64,000 nucleotides of DNA from NCBI GenBank assembly GCA_020310875.1, contig CM035428.1, positions 109,583,245-109,647,244 on the forward strand, written 5' to 3'. Origin of the DNA: Ceratopteris richardii. Lineage: Eukaryota; Streptophyta; Polypodiopsida; Polypodiales; Pteridaceae. The translations under genes were made by a program, and so were the position numbers. Positions 54,291 through 64,000 of this stretch are shown piece by piece. Position 1 is the stretch's first letter. Every line of letters starts with the position of its first letter. Below the pieces are notes generated by a model. It saw only the letters and a program-made list of their open reading frames with translations. It had not been told where the DNA came from and did no database searches.

Positions 54291-54660
54291 ATCATGCCAA
54301 AGCAATACTGGATAGTGGATCTGGAGTGGCAATTATGACCAAACAAACTTGGGAGAAATGGGGGGGTAATGAGTTGATACCTACCAATGAGATTACAACT
54401 TGTAGATGGGCATATAGAGGCACCTCTAGGAATCTAGGAGAAGGTGATTGTGGAAATATGTGGAATAGAGATAGAGCATACTTTTGCCATAGTTGAATTT
54501 CCACAACCTACCTCTTATGAAATCATCCTAGGCAGACCATTTATGAGACAAATGCAAATTGTGCAAGATTGGGGTAGAGATTGCCTATATCTTCAAAGCC
54601 AAGGAAGAATAACTAAAGTAAATTTAAGAAATGGGCAGTACTATGATATGTGCCCTTAGG
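54291..54660 (+). pseudogene. Element C aspartic protease
   Basis: HAKAILDSGSGVAIMTKQTW gives an intact DSG (near 54310), followed after a frameshift by VEICGIEIEHTFAIVEFPQP, YEIILGRPFMRQMQIVQDWG and CLYLQSQGRITKVNL. It is collinear with the first protease of element A. Confidence 0.85.
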
Positions 54661-56355
54661 AATGGTTCAAAGTTCATTAGAATCAAGAGTCAATTGAAGA
54701 TCAGAATGAAAAGGAATTATCAATTTGGAGGTGTAATGCTATGAGGAATAGAGCACCTAAAAGAACATGGCAGAGGAAAGAGGATGGTCGAGAAAAAAGG
54801 AAATTAGAGGATGAGAACAACATTCCACAGAAATTTGACGATGAAGAATTTGAGCCTTATGGTTGGAGTCAGATTTTGTCTATAATGGATTTGGCCAATG
54901 ATGAATATGTGGGAATCAAATTTCAAGATGAAGAAGGTTATGATGTTTTTCACATTGGAGTACAAATGATAAGAGTGACAAAGTCAGAGGAAAATTTGAG
55001 GGAATATGTAATCTTAAATATTGACAAAACACAATTTCTAGAAGAAGTCAATGCTCAAGATGCTATAAAGGACAAAATCTCAAGAACTTATAAAAAATGT
55101 GTACACAAAGAGATTAATGAAGAGCAAAAACCTGAAACGAATAAGAAGATGAAGGGAGAGGAGCAACAGTTTGATGTACCTTCAAACTTCAAGACTTATG
55201 AAGTGGAAGACAGATTACTTTTAACAGTGAAACCAAAAAGGGATAATAAAAAGGGGGAATCATATGACAATGAGGAACAAACTAAGAAGGTAGTAATTGC
55301 TCAGGAGGAAGGGGAAGATAGACATCTTGTCATAGCTGATGACATGACAAATAAGGAGGAGGAAACATTGATAAATTTAGCTAAAATGTATAGGGATGTG
55401 TTTGCATACAGTTTCAAAGACTTGAAAGGAATTGATCCTAAAATCTGTGAACATAAAATCCTAATTACTCTTGATGCAAAACCTAACAAACAAAGACACT
55501 ATAAATTTAATGAAAAATACTATGCCAAAATTAAGGAGGAGATTGATAAATTGCTGGCTGCCAATTTCATTTATGAAATTGAGTAAACTGAGTGGACATC
55601 TCCTATAGTTGTGGTACCTAAGAAAAATGGGAAGCTTAGGGTGTGTATTAATTTGAAAAAAGTTAATGTAGCAACTATAAGGGATAGCTATCCATTACCA
55701 ATAAGTGATCATCTCCTAGAAAGAGTTGCAAGAAATGATGTCTATAGTTTTTTGGATGGTTTTTTAGGATATAACCAAGTACCTATAGCCTAGAAGACCA
55801 ACATAAAACTGCCTTTTCCATTGAATGGGGAATATATGCATTCAGGGTTATGCCTTTTGTATTAACCAATGCACCAGCAACCTTTCAAAGGTTTATGTGT
55901 CACATATTCAAAGAATTTCTTAGAAACATGATGGAAAGTTATGTTGATGATCTCTGTACTTTTTCATTGAAAAGACAAGATCACTTGTAGGATTTGGAGA
56001 ATATATTCAAGAAATGTAGAACTTACAGAGTATGCTTAAATGCTGAGAAATGTGTTTTCTTTGTGAGGCAAGGGAGAATGTTAGGTCACATAGTTTCTAG
56101 GAATGGAATTTCAATTGATGAAAGAAAAATTAAGGCTATTGTAGACCTACCAAAGTCGACTAATGTCAAAGAACTCCAAACTTTTATGGGACACAGTGGG
56201 TATTATATAAAATTCATGCATAAGTTTGCAGATATTGCAAAACCTTTGTATGCATTAATTACAAAATTTGAGTGGACCCCAAAATGTGATCAAGCCTTTG
56301 AAACTTCAAAAACTTGTTTGGTGATAGCACCTATTTTGGAAACCCCATAGTGGGA
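54661..56355 (+). pseudogene. Element C protease-RT linker and reverse transcriptase
   Basis: An acidic linker (FDDEEFEPYGWSQILSIMDL; FDVPSNFKTYEVEDRLLLTV) leads into Ty3-type RT: YYAKIKEEIDKLLAANFIYE, VVPKKNGKLRVCINLKKVNV, RDSYPLPISDHLLERVARND, FLDGFLGYNQ, TAFSIEWGIYAFRVMPFVLT-like segment, the active site SYVDDLCTF (55937-55960), CVFFVRQGRMLGHIVSRNGI, FMGHSGYYIKFMHKFADIAK. Stops near 55585, 55790 and 55988 and a frameshift break it. It retains FLDG, where A has FLNG. Confidence 0.9.
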
Positions 56356-56500
56356 TCAAATATTTCATGTTCATGTTGACGCCTCAAATTTTGCTTTAGG
56401 ATGTGTTCTGGCACAACCTATAGATGGAAGTGAATTGGATTTTCCAATTTCTTATGTTGGTAGCCAATTGAATCTAGCCGAAAGAAATTATACAACCTAC
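56356..56500 (+). pseudogene. Element C RNase H start, truncated
   Basis: FHVHVDASNFALGCVLAQPI, ISYVGSQLNLAERNYTTY, then homology to RNase H stops at about 56500 at a CT-rich microsatellite. Integrase, accessory ORF and 3' LTR of C are absent from the window. Confidence 0.85.
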
Positions 56501-57060
56501 CCCTTCTCTCTCTCTCTCCCTCCTATATTCAATATCCTGATGTGGCGGGGGGGGAAGGTATCTCCCCTCGCATCTCATTCATAGCCCATTCGCTAAAGCA
56601 TTAACTCCCTTGGATTCGTGTGCAAGGTGAGTTGGGGAAGTAGTATTCATTCCCTCCCATTTCCTCCTTGTCTGCCCTCTTGGGTTGAGCACCCTGGCTA
56701 TGGCGGAGATGAGCTCCTCTGAGTCCCCGAGTCCATTTCATTTTGCTACCCTTGGTCATGCCCAAGGGCCCCCTCTGCTCCTCCTTTCTCGTGCATGTGC
56801 CTACTTCTTGCTTCTCATGCTTAGTTTTTGAAGGGTTGAGCTCGTTTGGAGCTCTCCCTCGATCTTCTCTCTTTGATTGCATGTCATATGACTATATTCT
56901 TGTTGTTGCAATTCTCTACTGAGAAGCGAAGTGCCTTGCCTTCCTACTAACACCGACTCGGACTGAAGGGTGAGGCTGCTCTTTCTCCACATTGTGAAGG
57001 ACACTTGGCAGGTGTAAAAGTCATCCTAGGTGTGGATTTTGACTCTCACACGAAAAACTC
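56501..57060. other. Junction region with CT microsatellite; no confirmed gene
   Basis: A (CT)n tract (56502-56524) marks the breakpoint of element C. Next to it is an open 44-codon segment from ATG 56699 (MAEMSSSESPSPFHFATLGH). It is gene-like in composition but has no recognised partner and I do not call it. Confidence 0.3.
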
Positions 57061-57072
57061 TTTTGTATTAGC

Positions 57073-57213
57073 TTAGGAGCGCAAACAACTACACACATGG
57101 TGGAGATAAGCTTCAAAGAGTGCTATGAAGTGATGGCTATGAAGGTCTTGAAGGGTCCACCAAGCATGCAGGCTGCGGTAACACAATTTTCTTCCATGTG
57201 CCTACTTCTCTAG
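57073..57213 (+). other. Exon-like open segment 1 (unrecognised)
   Basis: After an acceptor-like ttagcttag, the frame reads GAQTTTHMVEISFKECYEVM and continues AMKVLKGPPSMQAA to a GTAACA donor-like site at about 57177 (stop at 57211). Composition and codon pattern look protein-like. I do not recognise the family. It could be a captured or resident gene exon, or chance. Confidence 0.25.
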
Positions 57214-60200
57214 ACACCCATGCTATTTATGGTATTCTGGGAGCATATACACATTTTTGTCATAAGATCGAAATGGAAGATTTTGCATGTTTTGTTTTTT
57301 GTTACCTTGAGTTATTAGAAGAATAGGATCACTGATTCGAACTTGTGGTCGAGTAGTTAAGCATATTGTTTTTCCATCCTATAATGGCAAGGTTTATATA
57401 ACAATATGTTGCGAAAGACTCGGTGAAACATAGATGTTGTGAACTGTCCCCCTTGTCTCAGAAAAATTGTACATGTGCATAACAAAAAGCTTATGTTTGG
57501 ATGGGTATTTGTGGCAGGTCGAGCATTCAGTTGCTCTCCTATTCTTTGTTCGGATTGCCACGGTTGATAGGGTTTTCCAGCATGTGACAGTTTTTCATAC
57601 TTGCCCCCACTTTGATTCGTACTCTGACATAGTTGCATACCTAGGCAGGAGGTGATCACACAATTAATTATGTTGGAAGACTAGGGCAGTGATTGTACGG
57701 CATAAGATCTTGTTTTTTCAATTGTATGTTTCTCTTTCAAATGTATAGTGAAGTTTTGCAGGACTAGACAAGTCTTGGGGATATCAGGCGTCGTCTGAAT
57801 GGGCATCTTGGTCTAATAATTGTGTAATGGAAGCTATTGAGCATCAAGAGTTCGTACTTAATGTGGTTTGAGGGAAGATTGGACCTTGGAGGAAGGAAGG
57901 TTGGTGGCCTGCATAAAGTATTGCTTGTTTTCATTTCCCATGCATATATAATTGATTCAAATCCGACACGTATTGTAAACTTGCATCTAGACCCTATAAA
58001 TGGTAATTACGAATCTGCATGGGTCACACATGCATTGTGGTGTGCAAAACATGAATTTATTTCTCTCTCTAAAATCAAAGAAATCTTTGTTTTCTGTTTA
58101 CTTAGGCTCTTTGGGGAATTTGAAATGATGAAAGGTTTGAACTTCTCTTTTCAACATAACTAGGAGCTTTTAAAAGGCCATCGGATGGAACCACACACAA
58201 AAGGAACTTAATTAGACTATCATGATAACTTTTCTACTGTGTCTTTCGGAACCCTTGTGATTGTCATTTGGGTTAAGACATCTAGATAGTAAATAAGTTG
58301 ATCTTCTATGAAAAAGAATCTTCTCTGCTCTTACTCTTGACAGATTCATGTGAATGGAATTTTACCTCCTAAAACAACCAGTCAGGACTAGGATGATTCT
58401 ACAATAATGTAGCCTTCAAATAGGTGCACATTTCTAATTTTTTGCTTCGAGCTTCCTCGTATGACTAGGAAGAATGACTATACCAAGTCTTTGTTGGGTA
58501 GTAACTCCCCTAGATATAATTCATGACATCCTTTTTTGACCTTGTATGAGGGATTGTGCTTATGTTGTTCGTGAAAGATGAATATGGGCTTTGCAAGAAT
58601 CAACACTGCGTAGAAACTGAACGTTTGCATATGTAACCTCCAGGTTTGCGGCCTTCATTCCCTCATTATATTCTCTTTTATCATGAGTAATAAATTCATG
58701 AGATGCTTTATGTCCATTAAATATGGATGTTTCCGTTTGCTAGAACTGTTGCTCCCAGTACTCAATAGGGCTATGACTGCATCATTCTAGGACTATGTCT
58801 ACATCATTCTAGGAGGCTCTTAATGAATATTCTGTTATGACTTTGGCTTCTGGGGGGTACTTGCTGATGGGCACCTACAAGAGGATTTTAGATGGAAGGA
58901 TAGTGTCTTGACACTTAGTGCTTGAAGATGCTACCTATTGGTTGTTGTTCTGAATGCATGAATATCTAGGCTCCCTTTCTCTCTCTCAAATGTGCCCATT
59001 GTGAACTTGCATTGTTTACACCTGTCTAATGTTGTTATAAACATATCATAATTGCAATTGTACACATTTTTTGGTAGCCTTGAGAATCTCTAGTAGGAGT
59101 TTTTTTTACCTTACATTTGTGGAAGGGAACATTGCAGATATTCTGTTGAAAATTAGAGAGGATGCCTATACCTTGTTCCATGTGAACCAAAAAGGGATGT
59201 TTTCATATCAAAGTTGAATCTAATTGTTGTTTTGAACAGGGCTAGAACTATTGATGTTCTCATTGATTATATTGACTCTACTCGTGATTCGAATCCTGGT
59301 TGCATAGATATCAATTAATTACAGGAATTAAGATGCCACTATCTCATAGGAAAATCATTGACTTGCATGCTTATTGATGTTCTCAAATGATACCTGTGGC
59401 CTTTGTGTTGTATGGTGATAAGCTATGGAGATTCTTGTGATTGCCCTACAAGGGGATTGTGTCCAAGTTTCCTCATTTATAGTAAAGGAATGAGAGTATT
59501 TATGATGAATCCCAGGTTGGAAGGATTTAGTGCCTGAGGCACTTGGTGAGTTGCAGTGCATGACCACACTATTTAGGGATTGTTTTCAAACCTGCTGCTA
59601 CCTCTTAAAGGAAACTTTAGTCTTTGTTTCATGCCAATGATTGTTGCAGGTACTCGGTTGAGCTACAAGATCTCTTGGGTCTTGCAACAAGTTCCAATAT
59701 AAAAATGATTATGGCTGTAACATATGCATAAATTTTGAGTTCATGCCCATGATTTCTTGATATAATGTTTGTATGGTCGCTCTTATTCTTTGGGATTTCT
59801 TGTTTGGCTTCTAAGAATCTGTAGCAAGCTACTACCATGACTATTGCAAGATGAAGTAGATTTGCATGTTCTTAGGCCTAATGGAAACAAAGATTGTTGG
59901 TACCTTGTGTAATTTAACTTGCAAGTCTGAACTTTATTTGATACAGGGCACTTGGTTCATGCTAGGGCTCCTAACATTGGTTTTGATTTTCTGTGATTTC
60001 CACATGGGGATTTTGGATGCTCTTTAAGGACCTACTACATGTGATGAAGCTCTTCAGATTGCCCATTTAGTGATCTAATCTTGTCTCATTGTGTGATATA
60101 GGTTTGAAGGGGGATAATGGTTGCTTTTGGTCGTTTGGGGCTAACCATTGACCTTTATATGCTAGCCACTACACCACTTTGAATAATGTGGGAGGGTTGT

Positions 60201-60358
60201 AATGTTTGTCTTCCTAAAGAATGAATATAAGATTTGCAGGGATCTAACTTGATTAGAGACATAATTGTGGCATTCATTCCCTTCTTGATGAAATGAGAAA
60301 ATTCATGATGTACTTTATGATTATATGTATGTGCTCAATGTGTCTCCACGTGTTGCAG
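57214..60358. other. T-rich intron-like region, no recognised coding sequence
   Basis: About 3.1 kb with T-rich stretches and several acceptor-like cag sites (58646, 59646, 60239, 60358), no LTR-element protein similarity and only short scattered ORFs. Two weakly similar segments (58640-58730 and 60262-60340, both containing cattcattccc...aaattcatga...ctttatg) suggest an old internal duplication. Confidence 0.35.
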
Positions 60359-60483
60359 GTTCAAAGGAAGGTCGATGGTTGAATTCTAAGGCATCCTTGC
60401 GCTTGCCAAATATGCAGTCGAGAAGTGTGGAGTGTTTGGATCGGAGTAATCTGAAAGATATAGGCTTCAAACAAGTTAACTAA
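60359..60483 (+). other. Exon-like open segment 2 with stop and AATAAA
   Basis: After TGTTGCAG the frame reads SKEGRWLNSKASLRLPNMQS, RSVECLDRSNLKDIGFKQVN and a TAA at 60481 that overlaps AATAAA (60482-60487). This looks like a terminal exon with a poly(A) signal. The protein is unrecognised. Confidence 0.28.
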
Positions 60484-61380
60484 TAAAGGAAACTATGCCT
60501 TGTGTATCTATGAATGAGTATAGCTATCTGCTTTTTTGTTTTCATAGCTTGGGGCTGTTTATGCTCTGTGTTAAGGATTTGACTATTTTTTGGCTTTACA
60601 CACTGCCTGCTCAAGGTTTTAGACAAAGAATCTGAAGAATGTCTTGAGGATATCTTGTTCTTGGAAAGTTATTAATTAGAAAGAGACACTGTGTGGATTC
60701 AGTTTGATTCTGTAATTCATAAAGATCTGAGTCATTGTTTTTTGCCAGGGAAGTAACTCACTGGTTTTATAATGCTCATTTAAGGCATTTTTCTCATAAT
60801 ACATTGTAGGCTTATTCACACAGAACTCCACCATTGCTCCCTCTTGACTCCTATAGAGATGCTATATTGTGCTTTCAGTTGTGCCTGCTGCTAGGGTGTC
60901 TTTTTGGAGTTGCTTACATGTTGTTTTTAGGGAGATGTACTGATATCAACTTGAGTGACTGTTCCATTCGGGCATGATGATTCAAAATTTGTCCCACCAC
61001 TCTGAGTACTTCCAAACTCTGGTATACACTTGCTTTTGTATTGGCCAAACCCATGTATTGTTGAAAATTAAGTCTATGTTTCATTGCAGTACCCTTTTGT
61101 TTTATGCATCATTATCTAATTGTTTGAACATATGACACTCTTGGTATTTGGCGAACTGGTTGAGATGAGCATAGTATAAATGATGGCAGGACCTTAAAGT
61201 AATCATGAAACCACATTCATCTCATGCAATGCAATACAATAGGTCTCACACTCACTTGGGGGTAGCATATTTAGGAATGACAATATGACATCACAAAGAT
61301 ATAAGGAACATATGGGTTCTTATGATGTTCCTTTCTCTTTAGTTATAATTCTTGGATTGCAGGAATAATCAGATTTTTAG

Positions 61381-61559
61381 GACTTCTCTCTAGAAGAAAG
61401 TCTTGCAGAAGAGGATGCCCCTGAAGAGGAAACTAAATTCAAAGTGAATGATTATCTCATCACTAGATGCAGTCTACTTGCTCTTTTGTATGTCATTTCA
61501 GGTTTAGGAGCTTCGGGAGAAGGCATTTTCAGCCTCACAAAGGACTGCACAGGGGAATA
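61381..61559 (+). other. Exon-like open segment 3 upstream of J LTR
   Basis: After GATTTTTAG the frame reads DFSLEESLAEEDAPEEETKF, KVNDYLITRC and stays open to TAA at 61557. An alternative frame from a second acceptor (tcatttcag, 61500) reads RSFGRRHFQPHKGLHRGINA and TTPKGIVSPNSEDSRFTD before its stop near 61626. I recognise neither. Confidence 0.25.
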
Positions 61560-61599
61560 AATGCTGGGCTGACTACCCCCAAGGGGATTGTGTCACCCA

Positions 61600-61760
61600 A
61601 CTCTGAAGACTCAAGATTTACAGATTGAAGGAAGGACTGATGGCCTGTAGATTGGAATATTGAAGTTTTGCAAATTTGAAGACTATAAACCTGAAGATTT
61701 GCTGCTTGAAGTCTTGCAGACTGAAGAATCGCCGATTTTTGAAGACCTGAAGATTTCAAC
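61600..61760 (+). repeat. Degenerate GAAGA-T-TTGCAGA short repeats upstream of J
   Basis: Eight or so imperfect copies of a ~15-20 bp unit (tgaagatttgcagattgaag and variants) between the exon-like segment and the polypurine tract of J. Confidence 0.5.
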
Positions 61761-61800
61761 TTGATCAAGTTCAACTGTGTATGATCCTCTCATCTTAGCT

Positions 61801-61834
61801 TTGTCGAGGATGACAAATTCTAGGGAGGGGAGAG
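61801..61834 (+). other. Polypurine tract and TGTCGAGGATGACA motif of element J
   Basis: TTGTCGAGGATGACAAATTC is followed by TAGGGAGGGGAGAG directly before TGTTGGG. The same combination precedes the polypurine tracts of A and B, which marks J as a gypsy-type 3' end. Confidence 0.75.
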
Positions 61835-62575
61835 TGTTGGGTTGTAGGGTATGCACACATCCTCATTTGTGCATAAGAACCCTCCCTAGACCATGAGAAA
61901 TAACCTTTTTGTATATATTTGAGTGTCACATGTGAACACTCTCCTAAAAGCACTTTTTAATATTTCTTCATACTATAGGATAGTAGACTTAAGAACCTCT
62001 CACCTTGTGGCTCTTCTAGAAGACTCTCCATGTAAAAATCCCACACATGCCCTTCATTGGGATTTGGTTGTTACCGTGTTGATCTTAAAATATCCTAGAA
62101 GATATGGCAGTTAGAGAGAGAATCACCTTTTTGACTTTTCAAAGAGGCACATGGGGAATAGAGCTTAGCCTATAAATATAAGCTCATTTTTGTAAAGAGG
62201 GGCACTTTTGGTCGACGTGCTCTCTTGTAATATCTCTTATCAATGGAAGATGCTCTCATTTACTCCAAGAAGATTATTTAGATTTACATGTATTGTGTCT
62301 TGTGAGAGTGTGAGAGTGGTGTGTGTGTGCCATGCATGTCTCTCCTTTGTGTGAGTAGAGTAGTTGCATTTGCTTGTATTTTCCTCATGGACTAGGATCC
62401 TTGACTCCCTATTATCCTTTGTTTTCAAGCATGTGGCATAGCATGGGGCTGATGCCAATGGCTTGAACATGTGGGAGATAGGGGTGGATGAGAGGAGAGT
62501 CACTCTTGAACCTTCCTTCTTGCTTCCATGCAAGGTGGTGAGGGTTTTTGGTCATTCCTTGCTACAACCTCAACA
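61835..62575 (+). repeat. Element J 3' LTR
   Basis: 741 bp, TGTTGGGTTGTAG...CTACAACCTCAACA. The ends form an extended imperfect inverted repeat of about 13 bp, longer than the usual TG/CA. A TATA box (62171-62180) and a TG-rich tract (near 62322) lie in the same order as in the LTRs of B and G. No 5' LTR is visible upstream. Confidence 0.7.
62171..62180 (+). promoter_or_regulatory. TATA box in J LTR
   Basis: TATAAATATA preceded by CTTAGCC, in mid-LTR at the expected promoter position. Confidence 0.5.
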
Positions 62576-62577
62576 CT

Positions 62578-62815
62578 CATATTGTTTACCTTCGAAAACA
62601 GTTGGAGAGTGAGCATACAATGCTTTTACAAAGATCAAAGATTTGAAGGAGTAGTTGATTTCCTCTGATGAAGACTTGACATACATTTCACTTGTGTGGA
62701 CTATTCTTAATGGTCCTCCAAATTCATATTAGAGTTTTGCTTCTACTCTTTAATTGATGATGAAAGAAAATCAAAATGCATTAACATTTGAGGACATTAG
62801 GGGAAAAAATGATCC
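62578..62815 (+). pseudogene. Copia gag fragment downstream of J
   Basis: The sequence begins with YLRKQLESEHTMLL and, through frameshifts, continues with elements of SDEDLTCISLVWTILNGLP, SFASTL-like and ENQNALTFEDIRGK. These are the copia gag blocks also seen in H (YLRKQLEDV ... LLKGLSESFQSFATTL). It starts directly at the J LTR end, so J inserted in a copia gag. Confidence 0.7.
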
Positions 62816-64000
62816 CTCTTTGGGCCTTTTACATTAAGAGCCGATTTCTGATCCACCAATGAGAGGAGAGCAGTGGCCACAGTCTAGTTTCTTAATCCAC
62901 TAGACTAGGACTAGGCTTCCCTTGGTTTTCTTCTAGTCAAAGGGTTTAAAACCACCATGGATTCATGGGTTTTATCAAGAGAGTGGTTTTGTATTTCATA
63001 GTTTTGAATCCCAACCATTGGATGATCCAAAAGATCTAAGGGTAGTTATCGGTTTGTAAAAGTCAAGGCGGCAAGAATTCTACACCCTTGGATGAAAGGA
63101 AAATCAATGGCTCCATTTGAATACTAAAAGATCTTGCACGGATCCATAGCAGTCGTTAGATTTGGGCCTTGATCGAAGGGATGAGGATGCTCCAATCATT
63201 GGAAAGGTGCCTTCATCTGTATGCCGTTGGATTAGCCCAAGATCTAAGGGCTGTGGAGTAAACATTCAGCGCGATCTGCGTCGATTGACATGGCCCCTTA
63301 GATGCATAAATGATCGAATGGCTCCGATTCAGCCTGAATTTGTGCTCAGCTTGAATCACGCTCCACCTTTAGATCTTTCACAATCGTATGGCGCCAGATC
63401 CATTCAGATTCTGCGATCAGCGTGATTTTCGATCTGCCACCGGATAGTTTCTAATCTAGCGGTGCACAATGACTGCCGATTTACATTCTCTCTCTTCTAT
63501 GCTGCTGTGATCTCTTCATGCAATGATTACCTATCTTCTATCTCTTTAAATCCTTGCCATCCATATGAAATATCTAATGGATGAGATTGATTTCGACTGA
63601 ACGCCTACTTTGGGTCTATTTTTCTAAATATTTTATAGGTGAAAACCACTAGTGGTATTGTTTATCCTCTTAATCCATCATAATTTGAATTTTAATCCCT
63701 GAAAATTAGGGATCCTTACAAGGCCCATCCGGGGTTCACTTTTTCCCCTAATGAGTTATCTATGTTCTATTGCAAGAAGATTAGTCTAGGTAGTACACTC
63801 CATCATGTGTGTTGTTGATCAAGCTTTTCTAGCTAGTTAGAAGGGCAAAGGTAAATGGAGTTCATATACAAGCACCACAAGGAATATGGGGACATAGCAA
63901 AGGTGAACATGACACATTTTTGTCACTACATGATCGTGAATTTCATCAGATGAGGCATCGAGTGTGCACTGTTGTTTAAATGATGCTATTCTTGATGTTA
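62816..64000. other. Unassigned sequence at right end
   Basis: No retroelement coding similarity. It has several gatctaaggg / gatccaa motifs (63026, 63140, 63240, 63373) of the kind common in plant LTRs and promoters. The open frame at 63162-63425 lacks protein-like features. Confidence 0.4.

Noticed and set aside
56699-56833. 44-codon ORF MAEMSSSESPSPFHF, considered as a glycosyltransferase-like first exon
   Set aside because: Only a vague resemblance at the N-terminus and no downstream continuation of that family; not supportable.
63162-63425. 87-codon ORF near the right end
   Set aside because: Arg/Pro-rich translation of gatctaaggg-type promoter or LTR-like repeats; no domain or homology signal.

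Overview
This window looks like nuclear intergenic DNA from a plant with a large, retrotransposon-rich genome. A gymnosperm or similar big-genome species is plausible but not proven. Nearly everything recognisable is LTR retrotransposon, in nested layers. I see no clear intact host gene, tRNA, rRNA or CRISPR array. Elements are given letters for cross-reference.

Layer 1 (about 1-25,050). The oldest piece is a decayed minus-strand Ty1/copia element K: RT/RNaseH at 1-1437 and integrase split between 9996-10178 and 22084-22200. Inserted in K are (i) a minus-strand Ty3/gypsy element G (5' LTR 9366-9995, leader 8023-9340, gag end/protease 3951-4835, accessory ORF 2663-3682), itself hit by copia E (about 4850-8022), and (ii) copia H (10184-22078, perfect TSD TATAC). 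H is in turn split inside gag by a plus-strand gypsy-type element B (13605-20773). Plus-strand copia remnants M (to 2695), L (22225-23173) and F (23174-25042) complete this part.

Layer 2 (25,190-56,500). A CACTA-like terminus is followed by a CATACA/TA microsatellite. The microsatellite was hit twice with perfect TSDs: by the 17-kb gypsy element A (25643-42714, TSD CATAC) and by a copia solo LTR (43496-44552, TSD ACATA). It runs almost up to the tRNA-Asp primer-binding site of a plus-strand gypsy element C (45551-56500, 3'-truncated). The gag of C was hit by copia D (48160-52456, TSD TAAAC).

Layer 3 (56,500-64,000). An intron-like region with a few exon-like open segments ends at a polypurine tract and LTR (J, 61835-62575), followed by a copia gag scrap and unassigned DNA.

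The most interesting biology is in the gypsy lineage (A, B, C, G). First, each leader between primer-binding site and gag carries an array of a short palindrome built on ATCGCGAT or its deaminated forms, with different family-specific flanks. Second, A encodes two aspartic-protease domains, one before RT and one after integrase, and two integrase-type H2C2 zinc fingers. Third, A encodes a roughly 1,180-residue coiled-coil accessory protein after pol. Recognisable relatives of it persist in B and G, although no RT, RNaseH or integrase is visible between gag/protease and accessory ORF in those two. Fourth, the copia elements H, E and D each carry internal pol deletions, in-frame in H and E, which points to mobilisation in trans.
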